Notes under the pieces: model-generated
What the model was told of the DNA's origin: nothing
The model's database searches: none
Seen by the model: the letters and a program-made list of their open reading frames with translations, nothing else
Made by a program: the position numbers and the translations under genes
NCBI GenBank assembly: GCA_000733355.1
Contig: JNVV01000069.1
Location: forward strand, 1 to 64,000
DNA: 64,000 nt
Reading direction: 5' to 3'
DNA from: Falciphora oryzae
Lineage: Eukaryota; Ascomycota; Sordariomycetes; Magnaporthales; Magnaporthaceae
Shown: piece by piece, positions 51,925 through 63,277 of the stretch
Numbering within the stretch: the stretch's first letter is position 1
Layout of the letters: every line of letters starts with the position of its first letter

Positions 51925-53252
51925 ACAATGCCTGGCTATTCACCGAAAGAATTAGCGGTTATTCGTGCCCTGAGATGCTCCGTAAGCACGGGCGAGACCC
52001 TGCGAGGCTCAGTGGTGGCGCTGTCTGGGAGTGCGCCGCCAAAAACGCCCCTCCAGTGCTGCCCTGCCCGCCCCCTGTAGAACGGGGGGAAACCGTCTCT
52101 GGACGAGAAATTAGGCCACCAGAACGGGGGGAAACCGCCTCTGGACCAGAAGCCAAGCCGCCAGAACGGGGGGAAACCGTCTCTGGAAGAAAATAGGCCG
52201 CGAGAACGGGGGGAACCCGCCGCGCGCTCTGGCCCAGAAATTCCACCCGCTCCAGCAAAAACCTCCTTGGCCAGCACAACACACCTGTTCCGCCCACCTG
52301 ATCTGATCTTCTTCTCTTCCTGGCGCCCAACCAAGGCATTTCACAGACGCCCAAGACGGCGACAGAGTCCAAGGGATGCATGCAGCATGCTGATCCACTA
52401 GTATTTTATTTAATCTATGTCCGTTGCTATGATTCCCTGGCAAGCCAGCCAAGCAATAATTACATGCACACTTGGTGCCCGCAGAGCCCGGGCGTGTGCA
52501 GTCGGGGATCGAGTTCCTTTCCTTGTGCAGCCCCGCGTGCCGGACACAGACGGAGATGGCCCACAAGCCCACCCGACGACGCATCCCCACACTGCAGCAA
52601 ATGACGCCTGTCACCTCTCTGCCCCTCCAGACCACGTTACGTCATGCTGGGCACTGGGCTTTGACGTCCCACGGCCTCCAGAGCCATGCCCGTACACTCC
52701 TTCGAGGCGCTTTTACAGACGGAGAAACACGCGGGACAGACAGCACGCGGGGCAGATAAGGGACTGGGAGACCCGACGGCAGAAAGGCGAGTCAAGCAAG
52801 GGTCGGCCAACGTGGATGATCCCCCGCTCCAAGCTCGTGTGGGCCCTTGAAGAAGCCAAGGCGACTCAAGCAACTCAAGCATTCCCGGCATCGGCAGCCA
52901 TCGCAGACCGCTCCTGTCAAAATCCACTCTCTTTTTCTCTGTCGGGACGGCCGACTCGGGCAGGCAAGGCCCCGGGGCACGCCGACCCAACCCCGTCTGA
53001 TGGGGCGCTGTCTTTAACAAAGTTTGAGCTGGGGTTTGACGCGAGCCAGTAGGGTCGTGCTGCCCGGAAAACCCCGCGATAGAGCCAGTTCAGGAGAGCA
53101 AGACCTGCGTGTATATCTTGGCGAGCTGTTCCTCCGAACTGCGGCTGTCGATCGTCTGTCATTCCAAAGTTCAGACGTCGCGTGCGTTGTGCTTACCTAA
53201 CACTGCTGACCCACTCATCCACAAAAGGGACGACCAATCGTGTGCCGTCAGG
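51925..53252. other. Intergenic with a short tandem repeat
   Basis: A 3.5-unit tandem repeat lies at 52080-52220. No gene is recognised in the remainder, which is GC-rich and forms the 5' region of the P450 gene. Confidence 0.4.
52080..52220. repeat. About 3.5 tandem units of 39-42 bp
   Basis: Units begin GAACGGGGGGAAACCGYCTC at 52080, 52122, 52164 and 52203, separated by variable CCAGAAG-type spacers. They are non-coding as far as can be seen. Confidence 0.8.
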
Positions 53253-54831
53253 ATGGCGATCTGGGGCTTGATTGGTCTTGGGGTTCGTCATTCCCTCACT
53301 CCAGCGCTCCTCCATCCCCTACCCCAGCACATCTCGTCCATAACTGACAGCCCGCCGCACCCAGCTCGTCTTGTTCCTCGTGGCCAAGTGCATCTACAAT
53401 GCCTTCCTCCACCCCCTGCGCAGCTTCCCCGGCCCGCGGCTGGCCGGCATGACGCGCCTCTACTTCCTCTGGTTCGACGTGCGCGGCCTCAGCCACTGGA
53501 CCGTCAAGCGCTGGCACGAGCAGTACGGCCCCGTCGTCCGCGTCGCCCCGGGCGAGCTCTCGTACTCGGACGGCGGCGCCTGGCAGCCCATCTACGGCTT
53601 CGCCCAGAAGGACGGCACCGGCAACTTCGAGAAGGACGCCAAGTTCTGGAACAGCAACCCCAACGGCGCCCAGGACATCCTGACGGCCGGCCACGAGAGC
53701 CACAAGCGCATGCGCCGCCTGCAGAACCCGGCCTTCTCCGACCGCGCCCTGCGCGCCCAGGAGTCCGTCATCACCGGCCACGTCGACCACCTCGTCGCCC
53801 AGCTGCGCAGGCGCGCCGGCCCGGGCGCCGAGGACGGCGGCGTCGTCGACCTCAACTCGTGGTACAACTTTGCCACCTTCGACATCGTCGCCGACCTGGC
53901 CTTTGGCGAGCCCTTCCACTGCCTCCGCGACGGCGAGTGGCACTGGTGGCTGCGCGCCGTCTTCGACATCTTCCAGGCCGCCACCTTCCTGCGCGCCTGC
54001 AACCGCTTCCCCGTCCCGCTCAACTACCTGCTGCTGGTCTTCGCCATCCCGCGCGGCCTGATCGCCACCCGCAAGAACCAGTTCGCCTTTGGCGCCGAGC
54101 GCGTCACCAAGCGCCTCGAGCAGGAGACGGACCGGCCCGACTTCATGCACTACCTCCTGCGCGGCGAGGGCGAGAAGGGCATGACGCGCGACGAGCTCGA
54201 CGGCGCCGCCCAGGTCTTCATCGCCGCCGGCAGCGAGACCACGGCGACGGCCCTGGCCGCGGGCACCTACTACCTGTGCGAGAACCCCGCGAGCCTCGCC
54301 GAGCTGACCGCCGAGGTCCGCGCCGCCTTTGAGTCCGAGGACCAGATCACGCTGCAGGGCACCGCGGCCCTCCCCTTCCTCAACGCCGTCGTCGACGAGA
54401 CCCTCCGCATCGCCCCGCCGGGGCCCGGCAGCTTCCCCCGCGTCGTGCCCGAGGGCGGCAGAACCGTCTGCGGACGCTTCGTGCCCGGGGGATACTCGGT
54501 CGGCATCCACCACCTCTCGGTCAGCCGGTCGCCCGACAACTTCCGCGACCCGGAGTCCTTCAGGCCCGAGCGGTGGCTGCCCGAGCACCCCAACCACGCC
54601 CCCTACGCCAACGACAACCGGGCCGCGTCTCAGCCCTTCTCGTTCGGGCCTCGAAACTGCATCGGCAGGAACCTGGCGCTGACCGAGTTCCGCCTCATCC
54701 TGGCGCGCGTGGTGTGGAACTTTGACCTGAGGATAGTCCCGGACAGCGTCGGCTGGCTGGGCAGGCAGAAGATGTTTACGACGTGGCACAAGACCGAGCT
54801 GAAGATCGAGCTCTCCTGCAGGGAGAAGTAA
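53253..54831 (+). CDS. Cytochrome P450 monooxygenase
   Basis: The exons 53253-53282 and 53365-54831 (82-bp intron, GTTCGT donor, CTGAC branch point) give 498 residues. The N-terminal hydrophobic helix (MAIWGLIGLG joined to LVLFLVAKCIYNAFLHP) anchors the enzyme in the ER membrane, followed by the proline-rich RSFPGPRLAG hinge. Helix I has AAGSETTA (about residue 297, Glu-Thr of the oxygen-activation motif). Helix K has ETLR (about residue 354). The heme-binding loop is FSFGPRNCIGRN (about residues 435-446, Cys ligand). The overall type resembles the fungal isotrichodermin-hydroxylase/benzoate-hydroxylase-like P450s, but the substrate is unknown. No secondary-metabolite backbone gene is adjacent. 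Third-position GC is very high, which creates a long but meaningless antisense frame. Confidence 0.93.
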
Positions 54832-56363
54832 CGAAGCGATCAAGCACATACAAGATGAAGAGCAAGCCAAGGCAAAGTGCTACATAGGTGAAGAATACGG
54901 AAAGGGAAGCCTTCGTCATCAGCTCACGTCAGATCACCTGCTCCGTCGCCCTCCGCCAGATGGAGGCCCGCGTGAAGGAGGCCGTGGCCGAGGCCCTCTT
55001 CCTACTCTTCTGGGACGGCGGCATTCCTTTTTTTTCAACACCGAGCACAAGCGTTGGAGAGAGGCGGAATATCTCAAGAGTCCTGTGGGGATTTCCCAGT
55101 CATCCGCCTCTAGGCGGGCAGCCCGTTACATCGGGGGTACGTCTCTCCATATCTCGAAAAAGGAGGAAAACGGGAAATCAAGAATAAAAAAATAAAAATA
55201 AAATATAAAAAACAAGAAGAGAGGCAGCTGGTTTCTCTCGTTGGTCTGGCCCGTTCTCGTGAGGTCAAGACAGCCAAGAATGTGTGTCTCGGGAGATCAT
55301 TTATTTCCTTCCAACGTGACACCCTCATGCGTCGGTTCGTTTTTTGCTCATCTTCCCCTCGGACATGCACGTGCACAACAATGACGCCAACAGGCTTTGT
55401 TGGCGCTCGGCGTGCAAACAAAGACAACAGTCATGACGGGGTGCAGGCAGATGGTCGCACCCGCTTGTGCACAAAGCGTCAAAGCTGCTATTTTTGGCAC
55501 GTCACGTCTGTTTTCTGGGACGCAGGGTGACTTCGCGTGGCTGACGCTCGGCAGGGCTGCTGCAAGGTGCGTGTGTATTGTAGGTACCTAATTATATGTC
55601 CTGGTTCCATGGCTCTGTGTCACCCCGTCTTTAGCCGCATCGGCAGAATTACCCTCCAGCCCCAGGACGACATGCCATCAGCCCAAGCCTTCGGGTCGTC
55701 GACTCGGCTCAGCCGGTGGCCAGGACGCTATGCTCTCCTAACGCGACTACAGGATCCGAGCTCGTGGTTCATGTTTGTCGACAGAGGCCGTGCAGACGGG
55801 CAAGTTTGAGAGCCCAAACGTCTTTGTTTGCTTCTGTCCCGAAATGCGACACGGCCGCCACAAGTCGTAGGCTCACGCAAAAGACCCGGTAGCTTTAGTA
55901 GAGGCCCGGGGCGCCGGGGACCGGCAAAAAGTCTTGTTGGAAATGCATCATCATCATAATCATCCGACATCGCCCGGTTCCCTTTCCCCGAGTAGGCGTC
56001 TCCTCTTTCAGCTCCCAAGGCATCACCAAAAGCCCCGGACGGACATCACTGCGTGGTGTGAAAGTGGCTTGATTGACTTATGCGGAGACGGATACGTAGA
56101 AATAGACTCAAAGAGAGTCAGCAAGAGAATGTAAGAAAAGGTTTTGATGCCAAAGGAGAAACCCTGGTTCTTCGGAGGGCCAAGCGCCGCCATAGGAGAG
56201 AGCCCGACGGAGGACAGGACGTCATCCCGTTCCCATTTTAGCTTTCTACCACCCCTGACAAGCGTTCCGGAATCTCGACCCTTGAACAATCATTTCACCA
56301 ATCTGTCCACACCGCCCCGGCTGCTTCCCTAGAACAGCGCGGCGGCTCGCAGCCATCGGCCGC
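54832..56363. other. Intergenic, no gene recognised
   Basis: This is the region between the convergent P450 and DUF4360 genes. Only short, motif-free open frames are present. An A-rich stretch lies near 55184-55215. Confidence 0.45.
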
Positions 56364-57101
56364 TCACTTCCTGCAGGGGCGCCAGAAGAGGTTGAGCTGC
56401 TGGGTGAAGGCGACGGTGGCGTCGTCGTCCGAGATGATGCCCGTGGCCTTGCTGTTGCCGCCCCTGTTGGTAAGGCTGATGCGGTTGTTGATGTTGAGGA
56501 TGCCGTTGGCGCCGCAGGGCGAGTAGATGTAGCTCGAGGTCGGCACGCTGTCGGCCTTTGTGTAGACCTGGCCCTGGGCCCAGACGCCGCCGCCCGTGAT
56601 GGACGTCTTGGTCGTCGTCGTCGACGGCGCGTCCTGGCTGAAGTAGTAGGTCGAGTAGAAGTCGCCCTGGATGCCCGCGTCGAGCTGCGCGTACCCGTGG
56701 TACGTGCTGTCCACCACGGCGAACTGGAAGCCGCCCGGGTACCGGAGGTTCAGGTGCAGCTGGCAGTTCTTGGTCCTCTCCTTGGGGTCGTATCCGGGCC
56801 CGATGTAGGTCTGGAACGCGTCGAAGCCGAAGGTGATGACCTGGGCGTGTATCCTCCTTGTCAGCTTTGGTCGAGGAAAAGGAGTCGATGAGCACGGCTA
56901 CAACAGCAATGAACTCACAGTACGGTCCGACGAGATGCTGGTCGACACGGTGCCCTGGGGGCAGCCGTTGCCAGAGAAGCTGGCGCTGACAATCTGGATC
57001 TGCTTGGGGTCCGGGCCGTCGGCCTGGCCGGCACCGCCGCCGGGCAGGTTCACCGGGGACGCGGCGACCAGGGCAGGGAGGAGGAAAGCGATGCAACGCA
57101 T
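56364..57101 (-). CDS. Secreted DUF4360-family protein
   Basis: Minus-strand exons 57101-56919 and 56840-56364, with a 78-bp intron (GTGAGT donor, GCTGAC branch point), encode 219 residues. A signal peptide ([16 protein letters not shown]) precedes the mature protein. Its pattern, [21 protein letters not shown] then [36 protein letters not shown] and a final LFWRPCRK, is that of the DUF4360 family of small secreted fungal proteins. Four cysteines are placed as expected for two disulfides. The function is unknown; such proteins are often abundant in secretomes. The TATA-like box at 57292 supports this start. Confidence 0.88.
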
Positions 57102-59619
57102 TCTGATTTCGGGGCTGCGATGTGCAGAGACAGGTCAGGTGTAGCGAGTAGCTGGTTGGCTGGCGTGCCTGGAGGGAGAGAAGGGTATGTATGCGCGGCG
57201 AAGGGAAGACCTATCAGACTGGAGCGGGTGCTGGAGCTGGGGCTGATGTGGGATAGAAGACGACGGTCGAGATCTCGGTCGACGGGCTCTGTATTTATAC
57301 TCGTTTTTCCCACGATGCTCTCTCGGTGGCGGCCATGGCGCCACCCGCCTCGGGCCACCCTGCAGTGTCTGGCGACGCGTAGCTATTCCTGTCCCAGACC
57401 GGGTTCGCTTCCGCAAAAGACGCCCTTGGCGGGGCGCCAGGGGTGGAAGGCAGCCCCAGGCCAAGCAGCAGGCGATTCTGTCGTCCGAGGCAGCAGAGTA
57501 GCTTAGGCTCGACAGACGACCAGTCGGAAGGGCGGAACGCCAATCTGGATGCAGCCTCAGCACTGGTGAGATCTGAGAGACGCAAACGATCCAGCCCAGC
57601 GGCACGCGCCCTTTGGGAGTGGCAGGGCATCTAGCCCGACGGGGAAGCGAGGCGGAGTTGGAAAAAGGCGGAGGCGAAACGAGGGCACCGATATCGATTA
57701 GATTGGGGTCTAAATTGCTCGTCGACAGCCCGGTGCTACCGGCCTCAGCCTCGGAGCTGGCTGTCGCCATGCGGGAGAGTAGGGCGTGACCTCAGCGCCG
57801 TGTTTCCTGTGGCCGATATCGTCTTGTTTCCGCCTCCCGCCCATGGCCGACCCATGGTTTCCACCCCAAAGGTCGCGCAAGCGTCGGCGCCTGCAGCAGA
57901 CCCTGCTGCTTCAAGGTCTGCTCCGTCTGCCCATTCCGACCCGTAATGGCCGCTGGTTTGGGCGCCCTCGCCGTGTCGTTCGTTGTCCCTGCAAATTTGC
58001 GGATGAAAAGGAGGATAAATGAAACCCATATTAAGGCGGGACCTGGCCAGCTCTTATGGCGCCGGCCTGGCCCTCCCAAAATGGAACAGGCTGCTCAGCA
58101 GCTCGGAGACCTGCTGCAAACGAGTGACCCTGCTTGGCGATTCTCCTGGAAGCTGGGTTGATGCCGTGGGCTCCCGTTCGCGCAGCCACAGCCCCTTTCT
58201 TGGATGTGCCTCGTCCCACCGGCCTCGATGCTTCGGGTTTCACGCGGCATGCCGCAGCTCTAGATGACGGCGCGCTGCCCCAAATCTTTTTATAGAATCT
58301 CGGCAGGCCAAACCTCGTGTGATTCGGCCCGGGTTTGGAGACGACCTCGTAATCATGGGCCGCTGGCTGTGTTGCTGTCCGTCCGCGGAAGAATGTCGTG
58401 GCCGAGGTTGCGACCGTCACAGGTGCCTATCCAAGGTGCTCTGGGCGACTCTTCCATTCGAATGCTTCATTTCCTTGCGGAGCAGCTCACCGTCCGAAGC
58501 TGTGAGACGGCAGTCCACACCCTTCCAAGGCTGAGTCCGGGGTGCAGGCAGAGCAGTGCTCGGGAGAACCCCTGTATGCGAGTCGACCTACGAGCCGCCT
58601 CGTGTCTTCTGGCTCGCAGTCTGCGCAGTTCTACCGGGCTCATGGTGGGTGCTTGGCCAAATGTGTCGTCTCCAACGTGCCGCTTGTGCGCGCCCAGCGG
58701 CGTCTTGTCGTCGACGCCCGTTCACTCTCCTTGGCGACATCCGACATTGACACCCTGCAGAGCGCCTCGTGTTTCCCTCGATATCGAGTCCGCCGCAGAG
58801 CGACCGGGTAGTAGGATCGAGTCTGGGCAGGCCGAGATCCGGGTGCTCTGATCAGGAACTGAAAAAAAAAAGGTTTCTATTTTTGTGGCAACGCCGACCT
58901 TGGTTGATTATCCTGTATTAATTAGTCAACAGCTAAGCGGTCTGCGGGCGCGACGTGGTATGCATACCCACCAGACAACACCTGCCTCCCGCCGAGCTGT
59001 ACCGGTTTGGTCTGTTTCTTGATCAACTTGGCGCTTCCAGCCACCGCGGCTTGCCGCTGCTGCATGGTATGACACTGACGTGACCGACCTTGACGACGAC
59101 GACCTTGACAACGACAACCTTGCCGGCTCCCGACTGGCAAGTCTGTCCTTCAGGGAAACTTCAGGGAAATTCCGGTTCACCATACATCAGGATGGTGCCC
59201 TCCCGTTGGGCCCTCTAGTGCCCATGCCTCAGTTTCTCGACAGGGCCGAAACTGAGACTACTACTGCAGAAGTTGATTTTAGGTTCTATCCCCTAAGGCC
59301 GCACCGTGAAAAGAGGGCGGGTATTGGTGCGTGTGATGTAATTGGGGCCAGGAGCGGCCCACTAACAAGAAAAAAGCCACGCCATGGGCGTGCCAGTGTT
59401 GGTCCCTGGCGCTTGCTTCCGCGGTGCTCGAGGATGGAGAGATTCCAGAACCACTTTCTTTCTATCAGACTCTTTAATTTTTTTCCCAGTCCCATCTCAA
59501 ATTCAACTCCACCGGGATCGCCTGTGAACCACGTCCCACTCGTTTCCCTCCACCCTCTCTGGAACCTTGCTCTCATTTCTCCCAACGCTATGCTTCGGCA
59601 CGGCTGAGGTGCAAGCATC
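57102..59619. other. Intergenic, no gene recognised
   Basis: The left end is the DUF4360 promoter. The long GC-rich frames (57135-57770 minus, 58264-58851 plus) carry no motif. A frame beginning with a Asp-rich TDLDDDDLDND segment at 59080 lacks an ATG and is not called. Confidence 0.4.
57292..57299 (-). promoter_or_regulatory. TATA-like box of the DUF4360 gene
   Basis: TATAAATA on the minus strand, about 190 bases upstream of the ATG at 57101. Confidence 0.35.
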
Positions 59620-60624
59620 ATGGCACCCTCGCGAAGCACGCAGGACGGCCCTGTCCAACCCCTCTACTACCGCGTCCGCCAGCTTCGACCGAGGCCCCGA
59701 CCCCCGAAGCCCACCAAGGTGAAGTGGGTGTGGGACTTCAAAGCAAGAGTCAATCTGTTGAAGACCTCCTTGAAGGGTATCGAGCCCTCATTCACGACTC
59801 TCCCGAACCGCAAAGTGCCGCCAGTCAGGTAGATAATACATCCAGCCATATGGCCGCCGTTTTCCGCTAATCATTTGGGTTTAGGGGCGACAACGACGAC
59901 GACCGCCCTCTATCGGAAACTAAGCAGGCGTATTATGTCGCTCGCCTAGAGGCCTACTCGTTGTTGTCTCGATCGTACGCCGTTGCGAACTTATGCAAAC
60001 TTGGCTTTCCCACGTAATAATCAGACGCGTCATTGTTTGGTTAGGGATGCTGCTAACACATTGGAAATTGCCCACAGGCGGAAAGACTTTGTCGTCTGCG
60101 GCGGCCTCGCTGTATTCGAGTATGTGGCCTTTGAGATGAAACCACAACCGCGGACCAACCTCGCTTACGTGGAGCTTCCCATGGTGGGAGAGCGGCGTAA
60201 GAAGAAACCCGACTACAATAGAGTGGTTGCTCTCATCCATGCGAACCAACCATCCCCAACTATCGTCGTTACGAAGGGGACAGATGGACGCTTCATCAAC
60301 ATTCTAAGCTACGGCCACGCCCCGGCTGCAGGGGAGGACCAGACAGACGTCAAGACCAAGAGGGAGCCAGGCCAGGACGATGCCCTCACGACTACACAGG
60401 AGGAGGACCAGACAGACTTCGAGACCAAGAGGGAGCCAAGCCAGGAAGACGCCCACACGACCTCAGGGGAGGACCAGACAGGCATCAAGACCAAGAGGGA
60501 ACCAGGCTACGGACCCGCGCAGGACAAAGTGGTCATCGAAATCTCCCGGTATCGCTTTAAGTTGTCCGACGAGGAGGTCAGCAACAAGATGAGGGCCTTG
60601 ATTAAGAAGCTCACCCAAACCTGA
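59620..60624 (+). CDS. Uncharacterised three-exon protein with KTKREP repeats
   Basis: The exons 59620-59828, 59885-60013 and 60078-60624 (introns of 56 and 64 bp, the second with a GCTAAC branch point) give 294 residues. The N-terminus is basic and proline-rich (QLRPRPRPPKPTKVKWVWDF). The middle part has ARLEAYSLLSRSYAVANLCKL and RKDFVVCGGLAVFEYVAFEM, which looks like a folded domain. The C-terminal half has three imperfect copies of an EDQT..KTKREP unit (about 19-22 residues each, acidic with a basic core), then a conserved-looking VVIEISRYRFKLSDEEVSNKM end. A small upstream ORF (ATG at 59589, five codons) precedes the start. I do not recognise the family. It lies just upstream of another uncharacterised gene in the same direction, with similar intron sizes. 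Confidence 0.62.
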
Positions 60625-60936
60625 CGAGGCGAGATGCGGTCAGGGCCACATGGGAGTCAGAGGGAGAGCGTGTAAGAAGATTATGACAAGGTTCTTTCGT
60701 TTGGCAGCCTCACGGGATGGACGCGAGGCGTGCTGAGCTGGGGCTGGTCGCTTGCAGACGGGGTGTAGTCACTGCGTTGCTTGTAAAAACACATACGTCC
60801 ACATACCTCTCCACCACTCGGTTCTCTTCTGTTTGCTTTGCCCACGTCTATAAATTGTTGCACCTTCGCACCTGGCCTACTCCCTCAGCCCATCTCCTCG
60901 TTCACCTTTTTGTCCATAGTCCTTACAGCTCTCAAG
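60625..60936. promoter_or_regulatory. Promoter region with TATA box (60849-60855)
   Basis: The 312-base spacer between the two uncharacterised genes has TATAAAT at 60849-60855, about 85 bases before the ATG at 60937, and a pyrimidine-rich stretch (CTCCTCGTTCACCTTTTTGTCC) just before the start. Both are common around fungal transcription starts. Confidence 0.4.
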
Positions 60937-62131
60937 ATGAGTTCCAGCAAGCCTTATTGCGAGACCTTCAAGTCGCCGGGGGCTCTCAGGCAATACATTA
61001 GGGAGCGACAGGACGAAGATACTGAGCATATTTGTAAATGCGGAAAAATCGGCGCACCAAGCGGATGGGGCCGACCTCAGCTCATCAAGTGCCGGGTTGT
61101 GTGTAGCGAGTTTAACAATGATCGTTTCCTCAATATCCATAAGAATGACATCAAGCATGACAATACCGCCAAATGGGAAGAAATCATCAAGCCTTTGTCA
61201 GAGGAGCTAAAAGAAGGGGCGCCATACACGGACTTTTATCGCTCCTTCCAAACAGGCACGGCAGCAGACTTCTGGCTGGCTCTTTTGGAGGTGACCAAAA
61301 GCCAGCCCAGCGACGCCGCGCCTCCCAGTAACAAGTCGTCCAGGTCACCCAGGCCCCAGCGTCAAGCATCAAAAAGGACGTACTCCGCGAACAGCTCGCC
61401 AGGCGGCTCGCAGTCAGACGACAGTTCCAGCGACGGGGGTGGCTCCACGTTCACGCCAACGGACGAGCACGGAAAGGGGGCCCCCCGGAGGATGCAACAG
61501 TCAGCCTGGCTTCTGCATTCCTCAAGCACGCCTTGGTCTGGTACCCGCCGCAGACAAGCAAGGGCCGAGCTGCCGTGCTAGAGTTCTCCCCGGTGCGGCA
61601 CAAGCTTACCGGAAAGTTCAAGGGCTTCCAAGACAGCATCGAAGCCACAGCTGACGGGGAGATTCTTAAGCATGAGGCAACCGACGGTAAATTCTCCCGT
61701 AAGCGTGAGAAAGTGGTTGCATTGCTTGAAGCCAAAAGACGCTTCCAGGCTAAGGACATCCGGGATGGGGAGGCCAAAATCCCGGATAACGTCCTGGCCC
61801 AGGCGGTGGGCGAAGCGTTGGCACTTGGGGGGTCTCGGTTAAGCGACAAGGAGTAAGGATAACGAATCCACTTCCCCAACATCCCAACATCCTTCTGACT
61901 AACATCCGCTTTAGGGAGGTTGTCATCATCGTTGCCGTGCGGCATCACATCTGCTTTTTGTCTGTTCGCATCCCATATTGCAAGGAAGATGGCGGCCAGA
62001 ACGATGGGGGCCGTAAGGATGAGGAGGTCATCACCGTCACTTCGACCCGTTGGCTTGATCTCACCCTGGAATCCGGTCGCAAAGCGGCCCTCTTCAGTGT
62101 TGCACGAATTGTCGAAGCGTCGACGGGCTAG
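60937..62131 (+). CDS. Uncharacterised protein with N-terminal cysteines; apparent frameshift
   Basis: The frame from ATG 60937 encodes SKPYCETFKSP, a cysteine-containing segment (HICKCGKIGAPSGWGRPQLIKCRVVCSEF, here split for description), a helical region with DFWLALLEVTK and a Ser/Asp-rich linker. At the G5C6 tract at 61478-61488 the coherent reading moves to another frame: GPPEDATVSLASAFLKHALV, then VLEFSPVRHKLTGKFKGFQD and LEAKRRFQAKDIRDGEAKIP. A 61-bp intron (61854-61914, CTAAC branch point) leads to the last exon, which ends FSVARIVEASTG at 62131. One extra base in the tract would restore the frame. An intron across the site (GT near 61440, AG near 61500) is a weaker alternative. The family is not recognised. 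Confidence 0.55.
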
Positions 62132-63277
62132 CGAATCAAAGCAGAAGGCGGAAGAGGTTCGACCGTTATCATACTTGGGCACTGGGTAGGCCTCCACAGC
62201 GATGGCCTGTGGCCCGGGGACGCAGACATCACGACCTGCTGCTGGTGGGTCTTGGCACCCTCCGGAGAGTTTCCCCAGTCTCTCTTGCCCCAGCTTCTCT
62301 TCAACCCTCCAGTCTGCTTCCTATTCGCGGGCGAGACCGGGGAATGGTCTGCGGCCTCGCTTGGCCGTCGTGGCCGTCGTGGCCGTCGTGGCCGTCGTCT
62401 GCTGGTGAGCCCATGTAGTTGCTTCCGGCGGATCTGGAGAACACCATATTAGCTTCCACCTGGGCTGACTGCGTGCTAACCCTGGCCTTCCACAGATACC
62501 ACTGACCGGCTCGGCTCCGAGCAACATGGCCACTTAGGCGAGCAAAGCGGTGCGCGATCCCTTTCCCTTTCCCTTTCCCTTTCCCTTTCCCTTTCCTTTC
62601 CCCTTCCCTTTCCCCTTCCCTTTTCCCTTTCCTTTCCTCTTCCCCTTCCCCTTTCCTTTTCCCCCCGCCTTTTTTCTCTTTCCTTTTCCTTTTTTTTCTC
62701 CCTCCCTTCACGTCTCCGCCACTTTTCCATTACAATCTTCCCCAGGTGCTTTGGAAAGCAGTGCTTGCAAAGAGGTTGAGGGAAGTGATTACTAACGGTG
62801 GTCAGTTTGGATACATTTGATTTGTACTACATTTTATACTATAGATTGTGTACACTTCCTTTGCCGGGCAGCCCCTTGTTTTTGGAGGGGTTCGTATAAC
62901 CTTTATGACCCCTGTGGGGTGCAGTGGCACTCTCTCCTGACCATCCGACGACCCAAGTCCCGATTCGCTGAGGGGGCACATCAGTTTTCCCTGCCTCGGC
63001 TAGGGATCGCCCGACTATGCCGAGCCTCCGGCCGACAACGCGACCGCGCTCGCGCCGAGGGACGCGGTGGACGGCAGGAAGGACATGAGACGGAGACTTG
63101 AGTCGATGGACCAGGGTACGGAGAAGCAAGAGAGATCTGTCCACGAAACAATAGAATTGAATTGTTTTTGTATAAAGCATGGTCGCTGCTACCAGCGAGC
63201 GTCACATGTGCTCCGCGCTTGCACTCTATCTGGTGACTTTTGTCAGGCCCTGCCTTGGCTGATCGTCGAGGTGCCAT
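62132..63277. other. Intergenic with simple repeats
   Basis: Four copies of CGTCGTGGC-type repeats lie near 62366-62399 and a long (CCCTTT)n tract near 62551-62700. No gene is recognised. The right end is the 3' flank of the citrate synthase gene. Confidence 0.5.
62551..62705 (+). repeat. CCCTTT hexanucleotide and pyrimidine tract
   Basis: About eight clean TTTCCC units are followed by a degenerate polypyrimidine run to about 62705. The strand asymmetry is extreme (almost only C and T). Confidence 0.9.

Noticed and set aside
53296..54870. Long antisense open frame (524 codons) opposite the P450 gene
   Set aside because: It is a shadow of extreme third-position GC in the P450 gene. It has no motif and is Val/Gly/Ala-rich.
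58264..58851. 195-codon plus-strand frame
   Set aside because: No recognisable domain, and cysteines and arginines are scattered as expected for random GC-rich sequence.
59080..59607. Frame with an Asp-rich start upstream of the 59620 gene
   Set aside because: It begins with GTG and not ATG, loses any pattern after about 40 residues and overlaps the probable leader of the next gene.
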